The notes under the pieces were generated by a model. It was not told the origin of the DNA and searched no databases. It worked only from the letters and a program-made list of their open reading frames with translations. The position numbers and the translations under genes are program-made. Below, in pieces: positions 1 through 5,722 of a DNA stretch of 9,935 nt. Numbering within the stretch: position 1 is the first letter of the stretch; the number at the start of each line of letters is the position of its first letter. Source of the stretch: Hadesarchaea archaeon (GTDB lineage Archaea; Hadarchaeota; Hadarchaeia; Hadarchaeales; Hadarchaeaceae); the NCBI GenBank assembly GCA_030616505.1, contig JAUWXD010000004.1, positions 1 through 9,935 of the forward strand, written 5' to 3'.

Positions 1-1254
1 CAAGAATTTCGCTTGGATGAATTGAGGTAGGGTCCAAGGAGTCGGCTTGTGTCGACGCAGCGCAAACGCCAACCCCTCCGGGCTCAGGGGGTGCCCGATC
101 GCCGCTATCCTCACGCCTCCTAGGTTCAAGTCCAGCACGGGGTCGGCCTCGGAGAATGGTCGCCCGCTGATCGCCCGAAATCTGGATATGAGCGACTCCG
201 CGTCGTCGGGGGTGAGGAAGATGTTCGTGAGGCACTCTTCATGGTCGCGGTGATAGATGTGCACTGGCATGTTCCCAACGGGGGCGTCCACGTAGATGTC
301 TTGTACCCGAGTGTCCGTGAGCAGGGCTTCAAGCAACCCAAGCCCGGCTGTGAATCGGGCGAGGTGCTCGGCCAGCCACGCTACCTCCTGCTTTGAGATT
401 TGGAGCCTATCTTCGACCACGAGCTTTGCCATTAGGTCCTCGTTCAGGTGCGCAATCTGTTCACGTGCTCTCAGCGGGTTCGAGTCCAGGGCGGGCACCT
501 GTGTGATCATGAGCTGCCGCGCCCGCTGGAGGAGCTCTACGTGGTCGTGAGAAAGGTGGTATTCGGGAGGGACTAAAAAGTAGAGGTTCTGGAGCTTTCC
601 GGCCAGGCGGTAGATTTTCACCTCGCTACCCTCGACCCCATACGCATCGATGAGTTCGCAGCCCGGTGGCGGTTCCAATAGCAAGCGGGAGGTCAGGAAG
701 CAAGGCCTCACAAGCGGTTGAAGGATTTCAGCGTAGCCATCGCGTCCCTTGCCGCCCTTCAAGAGAGTCGAGCGTTCGAGCGAAGTGATGATGGGCTCCA
801 AAGTATTTTTTATGAATTCGGAACGACATACTTTGCACTTCTTGCCCCCGTGCTTGATCCTCGAAAGCATATCATGCGAAAATTCTCTAAGTTTGCGAAG
901 TCCAGACGCTGGGTCGTCGAACAGCTCGGCGAGTGCCCGCTCAAGCTGCTCCTTGCGCGAGGCCTCGCACCGCTTGCAGTCGTCGGGAGTTATGTGCGCA
1001 AGCGACCAGCGGTGGTTCTCCCTGATCACTCTTGCGATTTCCGTGAGAGCTCTCAGCCCCGCCCCGCTGTACTCGTGTTCGTAGATTTCGGCGAGGACAA
1101 CGACATTTATATCCGGGTTTTCGATCAGCGCTTCGATGACCCCTCGCATGCAGTCCCGCGATTTCTCAATCGAAGCTCCCTTCTGACAGTTTGTGCACTT
1201 GAACTTCATCACGCGCTCGTTCCCAAGCGTCACGATTGACCGCTCGCAGCTCAC
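1..1254 (-). CDS. Archaeal type II/IV secretion system ATPase (GspE/VirB11 family), N-terminal part, truncated by window edge
   Basis: This frame is open on the minus strand from a TGA at 1288-1290 down to base 1, giving 418 codons from a GTG at 1254. That GTG overlaps the upstream gene's stop (GTGA) and follows a GGGGGAG-like ribosome site. ATGs further in, such as the one at 1209, are alternatives. The N-terminus carries CTNC (residues 20-23), an extra Cys at 35, CKRC (93-96) and CKVC (140-143), so it probably binds zinc. Residues 319-418 hold the hallmark of archaeal secretion ATPases: DIYVDAPVG, then VHIYHRDHEECLTNI, then ISGRPFSEADPVLDL and the IGHPLSPEG stretch. This is the domain that precedes the P-loop, and Walker A, Walker B and the Asp/His boxes lie outside the window. 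Family members are cytoplasmic hexameric motors that power assembly of archaeal type IV pilus-like or secretion structures, usually with a TadC-like membrane protein. The gene is visibly GC-richer than the rest of the window. The family call is firm, but the substrate is unknown. Confidence 0.87.
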   Translation of the reverse strand, partial: MSCERSIVTLGNERVMKFKCTNCQKGASIEKSRDCMRGVIEALIENPDINVVVLAEIYEHEYSGAGLRALTEIARVIRENHRWSLAHITPDDCKRCEASRKEQLERALAELFDDPASGLRKLREFSHDMLSRIKHGGKKCKVCRSEFIKNTLEPIITSLERSTLLKGGKGRDGYAEILQPLVRPCFLTSRLLLEPPPGCELIDAYGVEGSEVKIYRLAGKLQNLYFLVPPEYHLSHDHVELLQRARQLMITQVPALDSNPLRAREQIAHLNEDLMAKLVVEDRLQISKQEVAWLAEHLARFTAGLGLLEALLTDTRVQDIYVDAPVGNMPVHIYHRDHEECLTNIFLTPDDAESLISRFRAISGRPFSEADPVLDLNLGGVRIAAIGHPLSPEGLAFALRRHKPTPWTLPQFIQAKFL

Positions 1255-1484
1255 CCTCTTCTCCCCCTCGCCCAGTGCCTCAACCCATCATCGATTCGAG
1301 AAACTGCGAGATCCAGCTTGCCGTAAAGCTTCATCAGCTCCGCGAGGTTTGCCTCGGTGGTCGAAATCCTCCGTTCCACCCCGCGCAGGCGCTGGTCGAG
1401 CATTTTCATGTCGTCGCGCAGGCGGGCTATCCATCGCCCATGCTCTGCGAGCACTGCCGTTTCATTGCTGTGTTTTCCGAACAT
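1251..1484 (-). CDS. Small coiled-coil protein, unknown function (secretion operon)
   Basis: This 77-residue protein has no family I recognise. Nearly the whole chain is predicted helix with heptad-like spacing of Leu, Met and Ile, for instance RLRDDMKMLDQRLRGVERRI followed by NLAELMKLYGKLDLAVSRID. It ends in a basic WARGRRG tail. It has no signal peptide, membrane segment or cysteine. I chose the ATG at 1484, which overlaps the preceding gene by 23 bases. A TTG at 1535 would add 17 residues but would overlap by 74 bases. No strong ribosome site favours either. The stop overlaps the GTG start of the ATPase by four bases, so the two are probably translationally coupled. By position it could be a cytoplasmic partner or regulator of the ATPase, which is inference only. 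Confidence 0.66.
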   Translation of the reverse strand: MFGKHSNETAVLAEHGRWIARLRDDMKMLDQRLRGVERRISTTEANLAELMKLYGKLDLAVSRIDDGLRHWARGRRG

Positions 1485-2064
1485 TGCCAATCTGTCCCAT
1501 TCTCGTTTCTTGGAGGTCGAGAAGCCATCCCGCAATTCGTACTAACTGCTCGGAGAACTCTCGGTCTTTGAGGAGCTTACGCCAAGAACTTGGTTGAGCC
1601 ATAAGAAGCACCAAAGTGCGCTCACTTATCGCTCCCGCCTCGCGCAGTTCCTTAAATAGCTTTTCAGGATCAATTTCGCCGAGCTTCTTCAGCTGTGTTC
1701 GTAAGCAAACGAACCTCAGGAAATCTGCTTCCCCAACAAAAAATTCTCTCAGCGCCAGTAACTCGTCTTTTAGCTTGATAAAATCGCGTTCGGTAAACCT
1801 CACCCAATCGCCGCGCAGGGACCCACCTTGCTTGGAGTTGAGCAAAGATTGGATGAGCTCAGAAGCAGCGGCTTTAAGAGAAACGATTAATTTGGTCATA
1901 CATACGTGACGGACTGCGTCGATTTTAGTCGCGCTTAGAATTTCTCCAAGCATTGGGTCTAAGTTCTGCCAAGGTTTATGCGCCGAACTTGGGTTATTGG
2001 GCGGCAGCTCTAAGATGTGGTTAATCAACCCCAACGCTGCTTCAAACATCGCTCTCTGCTTCAT
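1462..2064 (-). CDS. Unknown helical protein, 200 aa (secretion operon)
   Basis: I do not recognise this protein. It looks soluble and mostly alpha-helical, with leucine-rich amphipathic segments (around LIVSLKAAASELIQSLL and DFIKLKDELLALREFF) and no signal peptide, transmembrane helix or nucleotide-binding motif. It has two cysteines, in HVCMTK and RFVCLR, which are not paired like a zinc site. The ATG at 2064 follows an AAGGAG ribosome site 11 bases upstream. A second ATG at 2049 is possible but less well placed. It overlaps the upstream gene by 23 bases and the downstream coiled-coil gene by 23 bases, which is the pattern of a single transcript with coupled translation. Its composition (about 45-50% GC in the lines I counted) is lower than that of the ATPase gene. 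The best inference is an accessory component of the secretion or pilus apparatus encoded with it. Confidence 0.72.
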   Translation of the reverse strand: MKQRAMFEAALGLINHILELPPNNPSSAHKPWQNLDPMLGEILSATKIDAVRHVCMTKLIVSLKAAASELIQSLLNSKQGGSLRGDWVRFTERDFIKLKDELLALREFFVGEADFLRFVCLRTQLKKLGEIDPEKLFKELREAGAISERTLVLLMAQPSSWRKLLKDREFSEQLVRIAGWLLDLQETRMGQIGNVRKTQQ

Positions 2065-2359
2065 CCCTGCTCAACTCCTTCAGTCTCTCCCCTATCTCGT
2101 CCAACTTCTGTTCACATCTGTGATCATGCCTAGACTGGAGGTGCCGCTTGAGCTCACCGTGCAGGGTTCGAAGTAGTTCGACTTCTGCCAACAACAAGAG
2201 CTTTACTAGTGATGGCCTATCGCGCTCGCGGCAGAAACGGCGTTCGAGTAAAGCTAACCCTATGTGCCAAGCTATGGCTAGCGCGAGAACTGCCGGTAAT
2301 GTATCCATTTTTCCCGCCGGAGCTTTGAGAGGAGGTCGTTTAAAAAGGGAAAATCCCAT
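2042..2359 (-). CDS. Small single-pass membrane protein with helical cytoplasmic tail, unknown function (first gene of secretion operon)
   Basis: The longest reading is 105 aa from an ATG at 2359. It starts with a short basic, proline-containing stretch (LFKRPPLKAP) followed by one hydrophobic segment, roughly residues 19-39 (TLPAVLALAIAWHIGLALLE). After that comes a long charged helix rich in Leu, Glu, Arg and His, with coiled-coil character. An internal ATG at 2308 (residue 18) would give an 88-aa protein starting right at the membrane helix. The TTTAAAAA box at 2339-2346 is about the right distance upstream for a leaderless transcript from 2308, while no promoter or ribosome site is evident for 2359. 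I give the longer form because its FKRPP start resembles that of the coiled-coil protein encoded at 6421-7713. The family is unknown. Context suggests a small membrane anchor for the secretion ATPase operon. Confidence 0.6.
   Translation of the reverse strand: MGFSLFKRPPLKAPAGKMDTLPAVLALAIAWHIGLALLERRFCRERDRPSLVKLLLLAEVELLRTLHGELKRHLQSRHDHRCEQKLDEIGERLKELSRDEAESDV
2339..2346. promoter_or_regulatory. TATA-like box TTTAAAAA, possibly serving both directions
   Basis: TTTAAAAA lies about 26 bases before the expected plus-strand start point (near 2368-2370), just ahead of the transglutaminase-like gene. Read on the minus strand (TTTTTAAA) it lies about 26 bases before a start near 2314-2318, just ahead of the ATG at 2308. 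The two divergent genes are separated by only 17 bases if the long minus-strand start is used, so any promoter must lie inside a coding end. The core TTTAAA is palindromic. This is assigned by spacing and composition only. Confidence 0.42.
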
Positions 2360-2376
2360 TAAGGTAGGGGACTAGT

Positions 2377-3825
2377 TTGAGAGGTGTGAAGTTGCACAAA
2401 ACTGCTATGCTTGGGCTATTCTTCTTGATAACACTTTTAGGCGCGCCATTAGCCAGCGCTCAAGCCGAAGAAGAGGCGATTTACACCACCACAATAAACT
2501 ACATGGTTCAGAACGTCGGGTCGAACACGGCTCTTAACTCGCGCGTCCTGATAGTCCTATTCGATAACTTCTCGGGATGGGCAAGCCAAGAGGTGCTCAG
2601 CGAGCAGATAACGGTGGACGGATCTCCCATCTCCCCACAGATTTTCTCCACAGATGACAACCGTTGGACTACCATATCGCTCGGCAACTTAGCTCCTGGA
2701 GAATCCAAAACGATATCGGTTGTGCAGGTCTTGAGAGTTAGTTCAGTTGACTTGTCAATCGGCCCTAGCTCAGTGGGAACCACATTCCCAACCGAGCTCA
2801 ACACGTACACTGTTCCGATTGACGACTTGTATGAGAGCGATAGCCCAGCAATCCAAGCACTGGCTCAACAGCTTACCGATGGTATTACTAATCCCTACTA
2901 CAAGGCGAGACGGATATTCGATTACTTGTTGGAAAACCTCGACTACGAACTCCAACAGACAGAGCACAGCGCCCTCTGGGGTCTCCAAGCGGGCAGAGGA
3001 GATTGCACGGAATTCTCGAACCTTTTCATAGCTTTGGCGAGAGCTGCAGGTATTCCGGCTAAATCGGTTTCGGGCTTCGGCTACCTTGCACTCTACACTC
3101 CAGGAACGGGCACGGATACCGAACTCCGCCACGCGTGGTCCATTTTCTATCTGCCCAACTATGGGTGGGTTCCAGCGGATGCTGTGTGGCCCCAGTACAT
3201 CGGCTCGTTCGGTGAAACGGGTTACGATCACATCGTCGGGAGCGTGACTGGTGGAGAGGACGTAGTTAACGCACAGGGACAGATAATCTGGCGCTTTCCC
3301 AGCTACATCCAGAGGAACTGGAATTACTATGTGGGGCAGCCGACGGAGCTGGGTGGGTCTGTTTCTGAGTCTATAGTCCCTGAGGTTCTAGTCGACGTTA
3401 GCCTGCAGACATCACCACAAATACAAAACGACACCCTGACCACGACGATGACGATCAAAAACATGGGGCAAAGCACAGCAGAAAATCTCGTGGCGGAGCT
3501 CCAAGCAGATTCGACTTACTTTGAAGTGATAACCTCGTCGCAACAAAAGAGCAGTCTCGCGAGCGGGGGAGAGTGGACGGTGAACTTCGATGTACGACTG
3601 AAAGAGGGTGCGTATGACAACATACACACCTTCACGTCCCAAGTTACTCACGACAGTTCATACGGAGACATCAGCGGAACGTTTCTGGCCAAAGGAGATA
3701 CCTCAGTTTCGATTCCCGTCAAGCCGGCCACACCTGAACAGGTCTATGACATCCTGTTGTTCGTCTTGATTGGGGTGCTGGTAGCTGTAGTCGTGATTGC
3801 GGGTGTGACTCTCGCACGCCGATGA
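2377..3825 (+). CDS. Secreted, membrane-anchored transglutaminase-like protein
   Basis: This 482-residue protein has a signal peptide: basic VKLHKTA, hydrophobic MLGLFFLITLLGAPL, then an ASA/Q cleavage-like site near residues 26-29. An extracytoplasmic beta-type region (about 35-145) follows. Residues 170-295 form a transglutaminase-like/cysteine-protease core, with Cys210 in GRGDCTEFS, His252 in ELRHAWSIFYLP and Asp268 in GWVPADAVWP, a complete Cys-His-Asp triad. Residues 345-450 resemble a CARDB-like beta sandwich (TIKNMGQSTAENLVAEL), and the C-terminus has one transmembrane helix (about 456-479) ending LARR. The domain therefore sits outside the cell, tethered by its tail. The fold can act as a protease, peptidase or cross-linking enzyme, and the substrate is unknown. 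The TTG at 2377 has AGGGG six bases upstream. GTG 2386 and ATG 2407 keep the signal peptide largely or wholly intact and are possible. The operon partner, if any, is unclear. Confidence 0.86.
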   Translation: MRGVKLHKTAMLGLFFLITLLGAPLASAQAEEEAIYTTTINYMVQNVGSNTALNSRVLIVLFDNFSGWASQEVLSEQITVDGSPISPQIFSTDDNRWTTISLGNLAPGESKTISVVQVLRVSSVDLSIGPSSVGTTFPTELNTYTVPIDDLYESDSPAIQALAQQLTDGITNPYYKARRIFDYLLENLDYELQQTEHSALWGLQAGRGDCTEFSNLFIALARAAGIPAKSVSGFGYLALYTPGTGTDTELRHAWSIFYLPNYGWVPADAVWPQYIGSFGETGYDHIVGSVTGGEDVVNAQGQIIWRFPSYIQRNWNYYVGQPTELGGSVSESIVPEVLVDVSLQTSPQIQNDTLTTTMTIKNMGQSTAENLVAELQADSTYFEVITSSQQKSSLASGGEWTVNFDVRLKEGAYDNIHTFTSQVTHDSSYGDISGTFLAKGDTSVSIPVKPATPEQVYDILLFVLIGVLVAVVVIAGVTLARR

Positions 3826-3834
3826 TTTTTAATA
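3826..3834 (+). promoter_or_regulatory. TATA-like box TTTTTAATA for the proteasome beta-like gene
   Basis: TTTTTAATA begins immediately after the TGA of the transglutaminase-like gene. Its centre is about 26 bases before 3856, which would give a near-leaderless message starting just before the ATG at 3863 and would exclude the GTG at 3854. The T-run could also help end the upstream transcript. Confidence 0.5.
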
Positions 3835-3862
3835 ACCCAAATGATAGTTAGGTGTGATACGG

Positions 3863-4480
3863 ATGTATGGCTTCACGGGCACTGTTGTAGGCGTTCGATG
3901 TAAGAATGGTATTGTGCTGGCCTCGGATACGCAGGGCACGGTCCACTACTTGGTGTTGGGCAAGCACGTCAGGGAAATATTCAAACTCGATGAGCGTATA
4001 GGGGCGACGATTTCTGGGAGTTCAGGCGATGTCCAGAGCTTGGTGAGCCTACTCAAAGCAGAGGCCAATCTTTACAAGTTCAACCACGGACGATCAGTTT
4101 CGACAAAGAGTCTAGCGCAGATGGCGTCTAATCTCCTTCACGGACGTAGGGTCTTTCCATACATAGTCGCAGGCGTGATATCCGGTTTAGACAACGATGG
4201 TCCACGTCTCTATTTCTTGGATCCAGTTGGTGGGAAGCTGGAAGAGGAAAAGTTCGCGAGCGCTGGGAGCGGGTCCACGGTAGCGTACGGCGTACTAGAG
4301 CAGCAGTATCGCGATGGTATGGATTTGGACGAGGGGACAAAGCTGGCGGCCCAATCAATCAGGACCGCAATCGAGAGGGACGCGGCTACTGGAGAAAAGA
4401 CGGCAGTCGCAGTTATTGATGCAAAGGGATACCGTGAGCTCTCCGAAGAGGAAGTAGGGAAACTTATTAAAGAAGACTAA
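3863..4480 (+). CDS. 20S proteasome beta-type subunit homologue lacking catalytic residues
   Basis: The whole 205-aa chain reads as an archaeal proteasome beta subunit (Ntn-hydrolase fold). It shows VGVRCKNGIVLASD, SGSSGDVQSLV, EANLYKF, the ASAGSGSTVAYGVLEQQY stretch and IERDAATGE. Aligned without gaps to the Thermoplasma acidophilum beta subunit as I remember it, the mature N-terminus that should read Thr-Thr-Thr-Val-Gly reads Gly-Thr-Val-Val-Gly. The nucleophile Thr1 is therefore Gly, and Lys33 is Glu (HVREIFKLD). Ser169 is Thr. Asp17, Ser129 and Asp166 are kept. With no Gly-Thr processing site, the five N-terminal residues probably stay attached. I expect a non-catalytic beta-ring subunit, which would need an active beta and an alpha subunit encoded elsewhere. 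Some archaea, such as Sulfolobus, are reported to have an inactive beta. I chose the ATG at 3863 over GTG 3854 from the promoter spacing. It could also have moved to a role outside the proteasome. Confidence 0.87.
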   Translation: MYGFTGTVVGVRCKNGIVLASDTQGTVHYLVLGKHVREIFKLDERIGATISGSSGDVQSLVSLLKAEANLYKFNHGRSVSTKSLAQMASNLLHGRRVFPYIVAGVISGLDNDGPRLYFLDPVGGKLEEEKFASAGSGSTVAYGVLEQQYRDGMDLDEGTKLAAQSIRTAIERDAATGEKTAVAVIDAKGYRELSEEEVGKLIKED

Positions 4481-4491
4481 GAATCCAACTG

Positions 4492-4501
4492 TTTTTTAAA
4501 T
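4492..4501 (+). promoter_or_regulatory. TATA-like box TTTTTTAAAT upstream of the membrane coiled-coil gene
   Basis: TTTTTTAAAT lies 11 bases after the stop of the proteasome-like gene. A start point about 26 bases downstream falls near 4522, only some nine bases before the ATG at 4531. This favours the ATG over the GTG at 4519. A second AT-rich run at 4510-4518 is too close to the gene to act as the box. Confidence 0.5.
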
Positions 4502-4530
4502 CGTAGACATATAATATAGTGGGGAAACCG

Positions 4531-5106
4531 ATGGAATGGTTAATAGTGTTACTAGTGGGAGTCATCATCGCTCTCATGGTTTGGATGCTATTTTTCGGTG
4601 GCGCTGGTGTCTCTAGGCAGCGCAAACTCCAGCGGGAAGTTAATACATTGCGCGAGGAGTTGCAGAGGACTCATGAAGCTAACGAGGCCCTCAGAGGAAA
4701 CCTAGGCGTGGGGGGCGAGGCGCGAATTAGGCGCCATGGAGATCTCTTTGAGTTCGTGAGAGATTTGGAAAGCCTAAGGTGTGCGATAGCTGGATCGAAA
4801 ACCTGTCAGTCGATAATTTCCAAAAAGTACGACATGAAACCAGGGCCAAAGCTACTTGAGCGTATCCTCGCGCGACCTGGGGTTGACCCTGTAGTCAAGG
4901 AGCGGTTGACCGATGAATTGTTGGTGGGCGAAGTCGGTAGATCCCTCCTGAAAAGTTTGGATAATGGGGACCCAGTGGATAACGCTGCGGCCAACGCCGG
5001 TGTTCCGGTGGTTGTGGCGAGAGGACAAGTCACAAGGTTACAAATTTTGGGGTATCTGGACGCGCGTTTGAAGTTGACGGATCAGGGCCGAGATGCACTG
5101 ATTTGA
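4531..5106 (+). CDS. Membrane-anchored coiled-coil protein with winged-helix-like C-terminus, unknown function
   Basis: This 191-aa protein starts with a strong transmembrane helix (residues 2-23, MEWLIVLLVGVIIALMVWML). A coiled coil follows (about 30-57, with LQREVNTLREELQRTHEANE). The rest is a helical cytoplasmic domain. The last 40 residues end in RLQILGYLDARLKLTDQGRDAL, whose LTDQGRDAL closing strand and helix are typical of winged-helix folds, so a DNA- or protein-binding role is possible. Two cysteines, in LRCAIAGSKTCQ, are seven residues apart. The ATG at 4531 has GGGGA five bases upstream, and a GTG at 4519 would add four residues. It lies downstream of the dead proteasome beta homologue but appears to have its own promoter. 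I recognise no family. A membrane-tethered regulator or scaffold is a guess. Confidence 0.8.
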   Translation: MEWLIVLLVGVIIALMVWMLFFGGAGVSRQRKLQREVNTLREELQRTHEANEALRGNLGVGGEARIRRHGDLFEFVRDLESLRCAIAGSKTCQSIISKKYDMKPGPKLLERILARPGVDPVVKERLTDELLVGEVGRSLLKSLDNGDPVDNAAANAGVPVVVARGQVTRLQILGYLDARLKLTDQGRDALI

Positions 5107-5116
5107 ATTTCGTCTC

Positions 5117-5124
5117 CTTTTTAG
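5117..5124 (+). promoter_or_regulatory. Possible TATA-like box CTTTTTAG upstream of the dephospho-CoA kinase gene
   Basis: This T-rich octamer lies just after the preceding stop and would place transcription start near 5147, 13 bases before the ATG at 5160. It is a weaker match than the other boxes and is assigned by position only. Confidence 0.33.
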
Positions 5125-5159
5125 GACATGACACATATTCAAACAAACGTGGTGGTCAA

Positions 5160-5690
5160 ATGAACGAAAAGAAAGATGAACCAACGCTTCAATTGTCTGA
5201 GAAGCTTCGTCCACGCCTTGCGCGCCCCCTCGGACAACTATTTCCCGACATCATCACTGCAGTGGAGCACCTACGAAAGCTCAGCCCTGCCAGGTTGATA
5301 ACAGTGGGCGATGTTGTGACTGCCAGATTCATCGCAGCGGGAGTTAAACCAGACGTGGCAGTGGTAGATTTTCTTGTGATGAGGGAACCAGCCGCAGATA
5401 ATCTGAAAGCGCGAATAGACTCACTCGATGTAAAGACCATTCATGTGAAGAATCCTGCAGGAGTTCTAACGCCTGAAATGCGCAGAGTGCTCGATGATGC
5501 GAAACCACCCTTGAAGATAATCGTTGAGGGGGAAGAGGATCTCGCCACGATTCCTGCTGTCGTCTCATCTCCCGAGAAATCCGTGGTTGTGTACGGGCAG
5601 CCGAATGAGGGTGTGGTTTTAATCGAAGTCACCGAATCAAAACGCCGGGAGTTCACGAACCTTCTAAAGGAATTTAAAGCAAAGGGTTGA
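5160..5690 (+). CDS. GTP-dependent dephospho-CoA kinase (DUF359 family)
   Basis: At 176 aa this is the normal length for the archaeal DUF359 family. A Thermococcus kodakarensis member of that family was shown to phosphorylate dephospho-CoA with GTP, the last step of archaeal CoA synthesis. Visible family motifs are TVGDVVTARF (from residue 48), DVAVVDF (65-71), NPAG (98-101), IIVEGEEDLATIPAV (120-134) and VVVYGQPNEGVVLIEV (142-157). The acidic GEED and the YGQPNEG loop are the characteristic conserved segments. The protein is soluble and cytoplasmic. The ATG at 5160 follows GGTGG by four bases. An upstream TTG at 5103 would run into the preceding gene and the promoter-like box, so I rejected it. 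The gene leads into eS24 and eS27 with a 32-base gap, a neighbourhood often kept in archaea, so co-transcription is likely. Confidence 0.9.
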   Translation: MNEKKDEPTLQLSEKLRPRLARPLGQLFPDIITAVEHLRKLSPARLITVGDVVTARFIAAGVKPDVAVVDFLVMREPAADNLKARIDSLDVKTIHVKNPAGVLTPEMRRVLDDAKPPLKIIVEGEEDLATIPAVVSSPEKSVVVYGQPNEGVVLIEVTESKRREFTNLLKEFKAKG

Positions 5691-5722
5691 AGTTAGGAGG
5701 TCTGTACGGGATAGGGATAAAG

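Noticed and set aside
718..1239. 173-codon plus-strand frame
   Set aside because: It lies wholly antisense to the secretion ATPase gene, whose protein has clear family motifs, and the plus-strand product has none.
1193..1909. Several plus-strand frames of 60-134 codons
   Set aside because: They are antisense shadows of the three minus-strand operon genes, Ser/Arg-rich, with no recognisable motif.
2770..3231. 153-codon minus-strand frame
   Set aside because: It is antisense to the catalytic domain of the transglutaminase-like gene, and the plus-strand protein carries a conserved triad.
4519..4530. GTG start for the membrane coiled-coil protein
   Set aside because: It would lie at or before the transcription start predicted from the TTTTTTAAAT box. 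The ATG at 4531 has GGGGA at good spacing.
5103..5159. TTG start that would extend the dephospho-CoA kinase by 19 residues
   Set aside because: The added residues fall over the end of the previous gene and a promoter-like box, match nothing in the family, and the ATG at 5160 has a GGTGG site.
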